From NCBI GenBank assembly GCA_019694555.1, contig JAIBBS010000051.1, forward strand, positions 1 through 46,030: a stretch of DNA of 46,030 bases, given 5' to 3'. The first letter of the stretch is position 1. Each line of letters starts with the position of its first letter. The notes beneath the pieces were generated by a model. That model did no database searches, had not been told where the DNA came from, and saw nothing but the letters and a program-made list of their open reading frames with translations. The translations under genes were made by a program, and so were the position numbers. The stretch is from Nannocystaceae bacterium. GTDB taxonomy: Bacteria > Myxococcota_A > Polyangia > Nannocystales > Nannocystaceae. Positions 16,389-24,777 of the stretch are shown one piece after another.

Positions 16389-17192
16389 TCAGATGCACAC
16401 GCGATACGGCGCGACCCAGGTGCTGCCGGGGAACGTGGTCATACCATCGAAGCAATCGGGGGTGTTCGAGCTGCCCCAGCCCTCGAACTCGGCGACCACG
16501 GTGCCGAGCTCGGTGATCGACATCGACAGGTACTCGGGATCGCTCTGCAGCGCGCCGGGCGGCGTCTGCGACCAGGTGCCGCCGTAGTTCGGGTCGATCT
16601 GGAACGAGAGCTGGTTGTTGGCCACGAAGTCGACGTCGAAGCTCGACAGCGAGCCGGGGAACTGCAGGCACTCGTAGAACGAGGTCAGGCCGGTGCCGGT
16701 GCAGTGCTCGACGATCGCCGAGTCGCCCGCGCTCACCGGCACGTCGTAGTGCAGCAGCGGCGGGACGACCGAGGCCGAGTTGTTCGCGAGCGAGTTCTCC
16801 GCCGAGGTCGACGTCGCCGAGGCCGAGATCACCAGGGTCTGGTCCGCGACCGGCAGCGTCATGTCGAACGACACCGTCGTGCTCGCGGCCTTGTTGATCG
16901 AGTTGAGCGTGCACGTGATGGTGCCGACCGAGCGGCTGCAGCGCGGGTCGAGGCCCGACACGTCGCCCATCGCCAGCACCGGCGTGGTGTGGGTCAGCGG
17001 CAGGTGGATCGTGAGCACCACGCCGTCGGCGCGCTTGTTGCCGATGTTGGCGACCACGACGTCGATCCCGCTGGGGTCGTACACGTAGGCCGCAGCGGGC
17101 TGCGGCATCGTCACGCGCACGTCGGCGGCCGCGGACGCGGTGGTGGCGAACAACAGGGTCGCGAGGGCAGGGATGACAGAGCGAATGATCAT
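16389..17192 (-). CDS. Secreted CARDB/DUF11-like beta-sandwich protein
   Basis: The ATG at 17192 gives 267 residues with a clear signal peptide (hydrophobic core then T-T-A-S-A-A-A-D). An AGGAA ribosome binding site lies 4 bases before it. The first mature domain (about 25-150) has the features of a CARDB/DUF11 sandwich: I-D-V-V-V-A-N-I-G, L-T-I-H-L-P, S-F-D-M-T-L-P-V and E-N-S-L-A-N-N-S-A-S-V. The second half contains four Cys and a Trp-rich end and is not recognised. The frame continues upstream to 17732, but that overlaps the kinase gene and carries no domain. It is probably an extracellular or envelope structural protein. Confidence 0.8.
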   Translation of the reverse strand: MIIRSVIPALATLLFATTASAAADVRVTMPQPAAAYVYDPSGIDVVVANIGNKRADGVVLTIHLPLTHTTPVLAMGDVSGLDPRCSRSVGTITCTLNSINKAASTTVSFDMTLPVADQTLVISASATSTSAENSLANNSASVVPPLLHYDVPVSAGDSAIVEHCTGTGLTSFYECLQFPGSLSSFDVDFVANNQLSFQIDPNYGGTWSQTPPGALQSDPEYLSMSITELGTVVAEFEGWGSSNTPDCFDGMTTFPGSTWVAPYRVCI

Positions 17193-17305
17193 GACGTTCC
17201 TGGCTTGGGGAAGGCGACCGAGGAACACATCGCACTGCAACCGACCTGCGGTGGCGCTCACGTGTCGTTCGCTCGGTACAACTGCAGCGTAGCGAGCAAC
17301 GTCGT

Positions 17306-17324
17306 GATCGGATCCTTGCCGATC
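17306..17324 (-). terminator. Weak hairpin after the kinase/WD40 gene
   Basis: GATCGG and CCGATC form a 6-base stem with a 7-base loop, 11 bases past the stop codon of the minus-strand kinase. There is no T-tract. It is a weak candidate for transcript end or processing. The rest of 17193-17334 holds no gene. Confidence 0.3.
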
Positions 17325-17334
17325 TCTTACCGCG

Positions 17335-20322
17335 TCAGCGATCGCGCGCGACGCCCGACGATGTCGCGAGCAGTTGCTGCAGGCTGCGGCCCCAGTCGCG
17401 CTCGATGTCCGCCAGCAGTTCCGTCGCGGGACGCTCGAGCGTCGCGAGCGACCACTGCCGCAGCTCGCCGTCCCAGCTGCCGCTGGCGAGCCAGGTGCCG
17501 TCGCGCGTGAATGCGAGGCTCGCGACGCGACCGCGATGACCGTGCAGCACCGCCAGCGGTTCGAGTGTGCTCGTGGTGCGCACCTCGATCTCGCCGCTCG
17601 CGAACGCGATCGCGACATGGCGGCCATCGGGCGACAGCGCGATATCGCCACCGATGCCGTCGATCGCGGCCTCGCGCAGCGACTCGCCGTGCTCGAGCAG
17701 CTCGATCGCGTCGTCGCGCAGCACCGCGACACGCTGCCCGTGCCCGACCACCGCGACCACGTCGGGGCGCCACGCCACCGGCTCGACCACCAGGTCGCTG
17801 GCCATGCGCGAGATGTCGCCGCTGTCGCTGACCATCGTCAGCGCACGTCGATCGGCATCGCACTCCATGTCGGCGATGCGACCCAGCGCGGCGAAGCGCT
17901 CGGGCGCGAGCACGCCATCGCGCCACACCGCGAGGCCGGTGCCGTACGGTGCCAGCACCAGCACGTCGTGCTCGAGCCACGCGAGGCGGGCGCCCGCGGC
18001 CGCGGGCAGCACCGTGGGGGTCTGCAGCGTCGCGAGCGTGTAGATCCGAACCGAGTCGTCCTGCGCGCTGACGGTCGCGAGCCGGCTGCCGTCGGGCGAG
18101 AACTCGACGTCCTTGGCCACGCTCCAGTGCAACGGAATCGTCGCGAGCGGATCGATCGCGTCGAGGGTCGCCAGGCGCAGGTGCCCGTCGCCGTGCGTGC
18201 TCGCGACGTGCATACCGTCGTTGGACAATGCGATCGCGGCGACGCCGGAGCCGTCGTGTTGCACGTGGGTCGGTGCGCGCCCACGCGGCATCGCGAAGTC
18301 CTGCACCTGGTCGCCGACCAGGCGCAGGTGCACGTCGTCGGCCTGCCAGCGCAGCTGCGAGACCGGTGCGGTCATGCGTGCTGCGAGTGCGCCGGTGGCG
18401 AGCTCCCACACGTCGACGCGACCGGCGTCGTCGGCCAGCGCGAGGCGCTGGGCGCTGAGCGCGAGGCTGGCGGGCGATCCGAGCTCGCCTTCGATCGTGC
18501 GCAGCAGTCGTGGCGCGTCGAGATCGATCACGACCGCGCCACCTTTGGCCATCGCGAGCGAGACCAGCCCGTCGCGGTCCGGCGCGAAGTCGATCAACAC
18601 CGGTCCGCCCAGCGACGCGGGCAATCGCAACAGCTCGCGCGGCTGCGCCTCGGGGTTGCGCGCGACGAACACACCGCCGTCCTGGCACGCGACCACCAGC
18701 GAGCCGTCGGCGCGACGGCCCACCGCGCCGGGGCTGCTGCGTCCATCGCCGGCGCAGAACTGCGTGCGTGCGACGCCGGTGGCGTCGAGGTCGGCCCACA
18801 GCTCGCCGGTGCCGCTGACCCAGCTGAGCCAGCGATCGCGCACGTGGAAGCGCTGCGGTGCGCTGCCGGGATCGAGCAACGTCACGGGCTCGTCCTGGCC
18901 GTTGGGACCGAGCAGCGACAGGCGTCCGTCGGGCTCGCGGACGGCGACCCGCGAACCGTCGGGGATCACGGCGACGGGTTCGCCCGGGAACGTGACGCCC
19001 CACGCCTCGCGCCAGCCGCGATCGATCGTGCCCAGTGTGATGCGACCGTCGTGCGCGCACGCGAGCGTGCCGCCGTCGCGCGAGGTCGCGATGCGCGTGC
19101 ACGGCGGCAGGCTCGTGCGCTCGACCAGGCGCGGTCGCGAGGCCGCGTCGAAGCGCGCGAGCACGCCGCGTGCACGCGGCGACGCGGCGTGGGTGAGGGC
19201 GCCGGCGGCGAACAGCTCGGCCTCGGGCCACGCCGACTGCGTCATCGCGGTGACCGCCTGGGCGATCTCGGCCTGCGCCAGCGCATCCTCGGCGCGACCG
19301 CGGGCCGCGACCGCGCGCTGCTCCGACTCGATCGCGTGCGCGCGCTCGGCCGCGGTGCGCAGATAGCCGACCGAGGTCGCGGTCGCGACCCCGACCACAC
19401 CCGCGAGGCTCGCCAGCAACGCCACGCGGTGCGTCGCCCAGGCCCGCGCCATCAGCTCGCGCAGGCCGTAGCGATGCGCGGCGACACGTCGGCCCTCGAA
19501 CCACGCCGCCACGTCCTGCGCCAGCGCGTGCGCGTCGGGGTAGCGATCGTCGGGCTCGAGCGCGCACGCGCGTGCGACGATGGCCATGAGCTCGGGCGCG
19601 GTGTCGCGATCGGGCTTGCCGCGGGCGCTGCCGGTGACCAGCTCGCGCAGCGACACACCCAGCGCCCACACGTCCGTGCGCGCGTCGAGCGGGTCGCCGC
19701 AGACCTGCTCGGGCGCCATGTAGCTCGGCGTGCCCACCACGCCCGCGGGCCGCTGTCCGCTGGGACCGGCGAGGCCCCAGTCGACCACGAGCGTCTCACC
19801 GAATCGCCCGACCAGGATGTTGGCGGGCTTGAGGTCGCGGTGCACCACACCCTCGGCGTGGGCGAACCCGACCGCGTTGCAGGCGTCGAGGAAGTGCTTG
19901 ATCAGGCGCAGGCGCGCGGTCGCAGAGGCACCATCGATCGCCTGCGCGAGCGAGTGACCCGCGATGATCGGCATCGTGTAGTACGGCCGGCCGTCGGGCA
20001 GGATGCCGGCATCGAGCACCGTGACGATGCCGGGGTGACCCAGGCCCGCGGTCAGTCGCGCCTCTTCGATGAACTGCTGCCACATCGACGGGTGCGCGAG
20101 CACGGGCGTCTTGATCGCGACGTGACGATCGAGCCGCGCATCGAAGACCACGCGGATCTCGCCCATGCCGCCGCGACCCAGCACGCCGCCGTCGACGTAG
20201 CGATCCTCCGCGCGGACCTCGAAGCTGCCGTAGCCGCTGGTCGCGTCGCTCACCAGTCCCAGCGACGCGCCGCTGAGGGCACGCAGCGGCGGGCGCGGCG
20301 GCGTCGATTCAGGTGCGGTCAT
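17335..20322 (-). CDS. Membrane-bound Ser/Thr kinase with WD40-like propeller
   Basis: The ATG at 20322 lies inside the end of the FHA regulator gene (14-base overlap) and gives 995 residues. The N-terminal Hanks kinase is complete: glycine loop L-G-R-G-G-M-G-E at 48-55, Lys71, catalytic H-R-D-L-K-P-A-N at 161-168 (Asp163), D-W-G at 181-183 in place of DFG, and A-P-E at 203-205. A membrane helix (L-L-A-S-L-A-G-V-V-G-V-A) follows at about 300-323, then a coiled-coil-like Ala/Glu segment, then some 570 residues of WD40/propeller-like repeats (for example L-A-F-T-R-D-G-T-W-L-A-S-G-S-W-D-G). The predicted topology places the kinase in the cytoplasm and the propeller outside, possibly as a sensor. 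Overlap with the FHA gene indicates a kinase/effector pair. Confidence 0.93.
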   Translation of the reverse strand: MTAPESTPPRPPLRALSGASLGLVSDATSGYGSFEVRAEDRYVDGGVLGRGGMGEIRVVFDARLDRHVAIKTPVLAHPSMWQQFIEEARLTAGLGHPGIVTVLDAGILPDGRPYYTMPIIAGHSLAQAIDGASATARLRLIKHFLDACNAVGFAHAEGVVHRDLKPANILVGRFGETLVVDWGLAGPSGQRPAGVVGTPSYMAPEQVCGDPLDARTDVWALGVSLRELVTGSARGKPDRDTAPELMAIVARACALEPDDRYPDAHALAQDVAAWFEGRRVAAHRYGLRELMARAWATHRVALLASLAGVVGVATATSVGYLRTAAERAHAIESEQRAVAARGRAEDALAQAEIAQAVTAMTQSAWPEAELFAAGALTHAASPRARGVLARFDAASRPRLVERTSLPPCTRIATSRDGGTLACAHDGRITLGTIDRGWREAWGVTFPGEPVAVIPDGSRVAVREPDGRLSLLGPNGQDEPVTLLDPGSAPQRFHVRDRWLSWVSGTGELWADLDATGVARTQFCAGDGRSSPGAVGRRADGSLVVACQDGGVFVARNPEAQPRELLRLPASLGGPVLIDFAPDRDGLVSLAMAKGGAVVIDLDAPRLLRTIEGELGSPASLALSAQRLALADDAGRVDVWELATGALAARMTAPVSQLRWQADDVHLRLVGDQVQDFAMPRGRAPTHVQHDGSGVAAIALSNDGMHVASTHGDGHLRLATLDAIDPLATIPLHWSVAKDVEFSPDGSRLATVSAQDDSVRIYTLATLQTPTVLPAAAGARLAWLEHDVLVLAPYGTGLAVWRDGVLAPERFAALGRIADMECDADRRALTMVSDSGDISRMASDLVVEPVAWRPDVVAVVGHGQRVAVLRDDAIELLEHGESLREAAIDGIGGDIALSPDGRHVAIAFASGEIEVRTTSTLEPLAVLHGHRGRVASLAFTRDGTWLASGSWDGELRQWSLATLERPATELLADIERDWGRSLQQLLATSSGVARDR

Positions 20323-21205
20323 CGACGTGATCGTGGGGATACAGCAACAACTCGACCGAGCCGGCGCCGTCGGTGTGCACCAGATCCGTGCGCACGCGCG
20401 CTTCCTTGAGCTTGCGCCGCAGTCGCGACAACGACACGTCGAAGCGCGAGCGCAGCACCTCGAGGTCGTCTTCGCCCGGCCACAGCAGCTCCGCCAGCAC
20501 CTTCCACGGCGCGGGGCCGCCGAGCGCCACCAGCTCGGACACCAGCCGCGCATGCACGCCGCCCAGCACCAGCGCGGGCGCGCCCTCGCGATGGACGTGC
20601 ACGGTGTCGAAGTTGGCTGCGATGCGCAGCGGCGTGGCGACACCGCCCGCCGCGCGCGTGGGTGTCTGGCCGGCGGTGCCCAGCGGGATCGCGATCGCGT
20701 GGAGTTGCGTGCCGCCGACCTCGATCACCGTACCGGGCTCGAGCGGCGCGGTGTCGCCGTCGCGCCCGCGCACGCGCCATGATGCGCCGGTGCACCACAC
20801 GTGCGCGGCCGCGCCATCGACATGACCCGCGACCACGCGCAACGGCTCGTCCATGACCGATGCGACCGGCGGCAGCGGTCGCGCCGGGATCGCGGGCGCC
20901 TCGAGTCCGAGCACGAAGCTCGGCAGGTGCACGCGCTCGACCTCGAGCACGACGCCGCGCGCGAGCGTGATCTCGAGGCCCGCGTGCAGCGCGATCTCGG
21001 CGACCGGCCTGCCGTGGGCCGCGAGGCCGCCGCGCAGCGCGATGATGCGCAGCTCGCCCTCGCGGAGGCTGATCATCGCGTGGGCCTCGCTGATCCGCGC
21101 GTCGTCCAGCGGCAGTGCTGCGGTGGTCAGACGGCCGATCAGATCGCCGTGGACCAATTCGTGCCGGCTGCCGTCGGGCGCGCGGACGCTCGCATAGGCC
21201 TGCAT
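20309..21205 (-). CDS. FHA-domain protein with C-terminal winged-helix DNA-binding domain
   Basis: Starting at the ATG at 21205 the product has 298 residues. Residues 20-95 resemble an FHA domain (I-G-R, then D-A-R-I-S-E-A-H-A-M-I, matching the GR...S..H signature), which binds phosphothreonine. A second beta-rich segment follows at about 110-180. Residues 205-290 form an OmpR/BTAD-type winged helix (L-V-S-E-L-V-A-L, W-K-V-L-A-E-L-L-W-P, V-S-L-S-R-L-R-R-K-L). The regulator could therefore read the phosphorylation state of a kinase and act on DNA. The kinase gene overlaps its last 14 bases, so its partner is probably that kinase. The frame extends 22 codons upstream to 21271 without matching anything. 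Confidence 0.85.
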   Translation of the reverse strand: MQAYASVRAPDGSRHELVHGDLIGRLTTAALPLDDARISEAHAMISLREGELRIIALRGGLAAHGRPVAEIALHAGLEITLARGVVLEVERVHLPSFVLGLEAPAIPARPLPPVASVMDEPLRVVAGHVDGAAAHVWCTGASWRVRGRDGDTAPLEPGTVIEVGGTQLHAIAIPLGTAGQTPTRAAGGVATPLRIAANFDTVHVHREGAPALVLGGVHARLVSELVALGGPAPWKVLAELLWPGEDDLEVLRSRFDVSLSRLRRKLKEARVRTDLVHTDGAGSVELLLYPHDHVDDRT

Positions 21206-21402
21206 CGGGCGGCATGACGCCGCGGATGCGGCGACCCATTCCTTGGTACGGCGCGCGGTGCCGCGCGGCAAGCTCGTCGGTGGACCGACGCGCGCGGCCG
21301 CACCCGAGGCGATCCGCGGCGATGCGTCGGTGCCGGCGCGAGGGTGCCCCCCGGCGGCGCGACAGCGCGCGTGGCCGCCGCATGTGGTAACGAACGCCGC
21401 GC

Positions 21403-22215
21403 ATGGCCGACGAGCTCGCGATCCTGGGGTGCGGCACGATGGGCGAGGCGATCCTCGGCGGGTTGCTGCACGAGCGCCTGTACACGCCCGAGCAGGTGGT
21501 CGTCACCGTCCGCCGCGCCGAGGCCGGTGCGCAGCTGCAGCAACGTCACGGCGTGGTCGCGCTGCGCGACAACGTCGAGGCGTGCTCGCGTGCGCAGGTG
21601 GTGTTGGTCGCGGTCAAGCCGCAGTACATGGCCGAGCTGCTCGACGACGACCGCATGCGCGCGGCCATCGGCGACAAGCTGGTGATCAGCATCGCGGCGG
21701 GCGTGCGCCTCGCGACCCTGGGCACGTGGCTGCCGGCCGCGCGGCTCATCCGCGCGATGCCGAACACGCCGTGTCTGGTCAGCCGCGGCATGACGGTGCT
21801 GGCCCCGGGCCCGCGCGCGGGCGCCGACGAGCTCGCGGTGGCGCGACGGATCTTCCATGCGGTCGGCCGCGTGATCGAGCTCGAGGACAAGCACATGGAT
21901 GCGGTCACCAGCCTCAACGGCAGCGGGCCCGCGTTCGCCTACGTGATGCTCGAGGCGCTCGCCGACGGCGGCGTGATGATGGGCCTGCGCCGCGACGTCG
22001 CGCTCGAGATCGCGGCCTCGGTCTTCCTCGGCGCCGCGACGATGGTGCTCGACACCAAGCTGCATCCCGCCGCGCTCAAGGATCAGGTGACCACGCCGGC
22101 GGGCTCGACCATCGCAGGACTGCTGACGATGGAGGACGGCCGGATTCGTTCGGTGCTGGCGCGGACGATCCAGGAGGCCACGAAGGTCGCGGCCTCGCTC
22201 GGGCCGCGCGAGTGA
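21403..22215 (+). CDS. proC: Pyrroline-5-carboxylate reductase
   Basis: The 270-residue product carries the nucleotide-binding start L-G-C-G-T-M-G-E-A-I, the N-T-P-C motif after A-M-P, and the C-terminal signature L-N-G-S-G-P-A-F-A-Y-V, as well as the H-P-A-A-L-K-D-Q-V-T-T-P-A-G-S-T segment conserved in ProC. It catalyses the last step of proline synthesis, reducing pyrroline-5-carboxylate with NAD(P)H in the cytoplasm. Length and all conserved blocks are as in the family. The ATG at 21403 is directly in front of the Rossmann strand. It diverges from the FHA gene and is convergent with the acyltransferase gene; no other proline genes are near. Confidence 0.96.
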   Translation: MADELAILGCGTMGEAILGGLLHERLYTPEQVVVTVRRAEAGAQLQQRHGVVALRDNVEACSRAQVVLVAVKPQYMAELLDDDRMRAAIGDKLVISIAAGVRLATLGTWLPAARLIRAMPNTPCLVSRGMTVLAPGPRAGADELAVARRIFHAVGRVIELEDKHMDAVTSLNGSGPAFAYVMLEALADGGVMMGLRRDVALEIAASVFLGAATMVLDTKLHPAALKDQVTTPAGSTIAGLLTMEDGRIRSVLARTIQEATKVAASLGPRE

Positions 22216-22216
22216 G

Positions 22217-22239
22217 CCGCCGCTCGCCCGCGACGGCGG
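22217..22239. terminator. Short hairpin between convergent genes
   Basis: CCGCCG (22217-22222) and CGGCGG (22234-22239) form a 6-base stem in the 24 bases between the stop of proC and the stop of the acyltransferase gene. No T-tract is present. It is a possible weak bidirectional terminator. Confidence 0.3.
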
Positions 22240-23550
22240 TCAGCGCTCGAGCAGCTCGGCGAGCGCATCCTCGATGTCCGCGACGAGGCGCTCGGGATCC
22301 GGCACGCGGCCGGCGTCGGCCATGACGCCGATGCTGACAGTGTCGAGGTAGCTGAAGATCGACAGGCCCAGGCCCAGATCGCCCGACTGCGGCACCCAGA
22401 AGAGCATGCGCACGAGCGTGTGACCCGCGAGTCGCAGCGGCGTGCGCGGGCCCGGCACGTTGGTCAGCACCGCCGAGGCCTTGGTGCTGAAGAAGCGCAC
22501 GCCGAGCGACTCGAGGCCGCGCGGTGCGAGCCCCATGGCCGACAGCAACGCCATGCCCACGAGCGCCTCGCCGCTGCGCTTGAGCGCGTCCATGCGTCGC
22601 TTGAGCTCGCGCAGCCGCGGCATCGCGGCGCCGATCTCGAGCGGCAGCGCGAGCACGACCAGGCCGAAGCGATTGCCCAGTCGCACGGGTCCACCCGGTG
22701 CGCGCAGGTTCACCGGGATCATCGCCCTCACGTCGCGCACGCGCGTGCCGCCGCGCAGCAGATAGCGGCGCAGGCCGCCGGCGAGCGCCGCCATCACGAC
22801 GTCGTTCACGGTCGCGTGCTCGCGCCGACCCGCGGCCTTGATCTCCGCGAGCGCGAGCGGTCGTGTCCATGCGACGCGCTTGTGTGGGCCCAGCGGACCG
22901 CGCAGCACGCTGCGGTGATCGGGCGGAAGCAGCACCAGCCGCGCGAGCGACGTCAGCAAGCGCGCGCCCTGGCCGAGATCGGCGAGCATGAACGCGGGCC
23001 GCGTCAGGCGTCGCGCCGCGCGCGACACCGCCGCGCGCGTGGTCGCGAGCCAGCCGCGCGGCGGAGGCTCGGAGGAATCAGCGCCGTCGACGCCCTCGCA
23101 CAGCGCCAGCAGCACCGCCAGCAACGCGAAGCCGTCGGCGATCGCATGGTGGATCCGCGCCACCACGATGGTGCCGCGCTGCGGCCGATCGAAGACGTGC
23201 AGCTGCCACAGCGGATGCGTGCGATCGAGCACCGTCGATGCGACCGCGTCGATGGCGGTCCGCAGCGCGGCCTCGTCGCCGGTGGCGAGCACGTGGTGGT
23301 GCACGTGGTGCGCGAGCGCGAAGCCGGGGTCGCGCTGCCACGTCGGTGCGCCCGCGCCGACAGGCGGCTCGACCACGCGCTCGCGGAAGCGATCGAAGCG
23401 CAGCAGTCGATGCTCGAGCAGCTCTCGCAGCGCAGCGGGCGAGAGCACGCCGTCGAGCTCGAGCAACGCGGTGATGACCATCGGGTTGCTGGCCCGGTCC
23501 ATGTGCAGCCACGCTGCGTCTTCACCGGCGAGCGGATCGTCGATGGCCAC
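22240..23550 (-). CDS. Wax ester synthase/diacylglycerol acyltransferase (WS/DGAT family)
   Basis: The catalytic motif H-H-A-I-A-D-G (HHXXXDG) is at residues 134-140, preceded by H-P-L-W-Q-L-H and followed later by T-N-V-P-G-P, the second family landmark. The enzyme joins acyl-CoA to fatty alcohols or diacylglycerol to make storage lipids. I set the start at the GTG at 23550 (436 residues), because the sequence after it (A-I-D-D-P-L-A-G-E-D-A-A-W) aligns with the usual 'plsp.D..fl' start of the family. The longer form from the TTG at 23586 only adds a basic 12-residue stretch. The gene is alone, with no acyl-CoA or lipid gene beside it. The exact acyl acceptor cannot be told from sequence. 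Confidence 0.9.
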   Translation of the reverse strand: MAIDDPLAGEDAAWLHMDRASNPMVITALLELDGVLSPAALRELLEHRLLRFDRFRERVVEPPVGAGAPTWQRDPGFALAHHVHHHVLATGDEAALRTAIDAVASTVLDRTHPLWQLHVFDRPQRGTIVVARIHHAIADGFALLAVLLALCEGVDGADSSEPPPRGWLATTRAAVSRAARRLTRPAFMLADLGQGARLLTSLARLVLLPPDHRSVLRGPLGPHKRVAWTRPLALAEIKAAGRREHATVNDVVMAALAGGLRRYLLRGGTRVRDVRAMIPVNLRAPGGPVRLGNRFGLVVLALPLEIGAAMPRLRELKRRMDALKRSGEALVGMALLSAMGLAPRGLESLGVRFFSTKASAVLTNVPGPRTPLRLAGHTLVRMLFWVPQSGDLGLGLSIFSYLDTVSIGVMADAGRVPDPERLVADIEDALAELLER

Positions 23551-23680
23551 GAGACCACCGAACCACGTCCGGCCGCGGCGGCGCAACGCGACCGCGTGCG
23601 CAGTGCTTGCGGTCGCGGACTGCGGCGCCGCGTGCGGGCTCGCCTTGCCGGCGGACGTGGTCGCGGACTAAAGTGACCAT

Positions 23681-23685
23681 GGAGG
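23681..23685 (+). promoter_or_regulatory. GGAGG ribosome binding site deciding the DUF1272 start
   Basis: A perfect GGAGG lies 8 bases before the ATG at 23694. It overlaps the alternative ATG at 23679, so the later start is preferred. A TAAAGT hexamer at 23669-23674 may be the -10 box. Confidence 0.6.
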
Positions 23686-23693
23686 CGATCGCG

Positions 23694-23942
23694 ATGCTCG
23701 AGCTGCGACCTGGCTGTGAGTGCTGCGACTGCGACCTGCCGCCGGACTCGGACGCCGCGCGGATCTGTTCCTTCGAGTGCACGTTCTGTGCGACCTGTGC
23801 CGAGTCGAAGCTCGGCGGCGTATGTCCGAACTGTGGCGGCGAGCTGCTGCCGCGCCCGCGTCGTCCGGCCGCGGCGGTCGCGAGGCATCCGCCGGCGACG
23901 CAGCGGACCTTCGTGCCGGGCGGCTGCGGCGGGGCCGCCTGA
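23694..23942 (+). CDS. DUF1272 small zinc-ribbon-like protein
   Basis: The 82-residue product begins M-L-E-L-R-P-G-C-E-C-C-D, continues with D-L-P-P-D-S-D-A-A-R-I-C and F-E-C-T-F-C-A-T-C, and ends its core with G-G-V-C-P-N-C-G-G-E-L. This is the conserved layout of the DUF1272 family, whose cysteines probably bind zinc. The start at 23694 is supported by GGAGG 8 bases upstream and by the family's usual first residues. The Pro/Arg/Ala-rich tail is variable in the family. No biochemical role is established that I know of. It precedes the alpha/beta hydrolase by 32 bases on the same strand and may be co-transcribed with it. Confidence 0.9.
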   Translation: MLELRPGCECCDCDLPPDSDAARICSFECTFCATCAESKLGGVCPNCGGELLPRPRRPAAAVARHPPATQRTFVPGGCGGAA

Positions 23943-23974
23943 CGATCTCGGCGCCCGGGCGCGCAGCGTTGCCG

Positions 23975-24733
23975 ATGACCACACGCGAGCAGGAGCACTT
24001 TGTGCCGGTCCCCACGGGACGGCTGTGGTGCGCGACCACGGGATCCGGTGCGGCCTTGCTGCTGTTCAACGGCGGCCCCGGTTGTAGCGACTACCTCGGC
24101 CCGGTGGCGGAGCTGCTCGGGGACGTGTGCAAGGTCGTTCGCTTCGAACCGCGAGGTTGCGGTCGGTCGGTGTGGGACGGCAATTACGATCTCGAAACAC
24201 TCGTGTCCGACGCGGAAGCCATCCGCGAGTGTCTGGGTATCGATCGCTGGATCGTCGCAGGGCACAGCCACGGGCCCAACGTCGCGCTCGCGTACGCACT
24301 GCGCCATCGATCGCGGACACTGGGCGTGATCGGCATCGCCGGCGGCAAGATCGTCGACGATCGCCAGTGGAGCGAGACCTACCACCACCGTCGCGAGTCG
24401 ATCGGTGAGGACGACGGCAACCTGGCGACGCTCGCGGACCCCGCCGTCAACCCGCGTGGCAATGCGGCGTGGCGCGAGTACTGTCGCAACCCCAGGCTCC
24501 TGCGCGACCTCGCCGAGCTCCGCCTGCCGTGTGTGTTCATTGCCGCGGGAGACGACATCCGGCCCAACTGGCCGACGCAACAGTTGGCTGCGCTGATCCC
24601 TGCTGCGCGCTACGTCGAGATTCCCGGCGCGGCACACTACATATGGCTCACGCACGCGGACCCGCTGCGCGCCGAGCTCCATCACGCCGTGGACCATGTG
24701 CTCCGCGGGCAGCGCGAACCGCCCGCGCCGTGA
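23975..24733 (+). CDS. Alpha/beta hydrolase, proline iminopeptidase-like
   Basis: The 252-residue product shows the alpha/beta hydrolase order: N-G-G-P-G at 32-36 (the HGGPG oxyanion motif with Asn for His), nucleophile elbow G-H-S-H-G at 96-100 with Ser98, an acid candidate at Asp193 or Asp194 (A-A-G-D-D-I), and His221 (G-A-A-H-Y). The HGGPG-like motif and the R-G-C-G-R-S segment at 60-65 are usual in proline iminopeptidases and related peptidases, but the protein is short for that group (about 310 residues) because the cap domain is small. The substrate is therefore uncertain. There is no signal peptide. It follows the DUF1272 gene closely. Confidence 0.85.
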   Translation: MTTREQEHFVPVPTGRLWCATTGSGAALLLFNGGPGCSDYLGPVAELLGDVCKVVRFEPRGCGRSVWDGNYDLETLVSDAEAIRECLGIDRWIVAGHSHGPNVALAYALRHRSRTLGVIGIAGGKIVDDRQWSETYHHRRESIGEDDGNLATLADPAVNPRGNAAWREYCRNPRLLRDLAELRLPCVFIAAGDDIRPNWPTQQLAALIPAARYVEIPGAAHYIWLTHADPLRAELHHAVDHVLRGQREPPAP

Positions 24734-24758
24734 CGAGGACGCGACGTCCGGCTCGGCC

Positions 24759-24777
24759 CTGATCGCCCCGGGATCAG
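24759..24777. terminator. Hairpin at the convergent gene ends
   Basis: CTGATC (24759-24764) and GATCAG (24772-24777) form a 6-base stem with a 7-base loop that includes the stop codon of the GTPase gene on the minus strand. There is no T-tract. It is a candidate weak terminator between the convergent hydrolase and GTPase genes. Confidence 0.35.

Noticed and set aside
17374-20409. A 1011-codon frame opposite the kinase/WD40 gene
   Set aside because: The opposite strand holds an intact kinase domain; this frame is Arg/His-rich filler.
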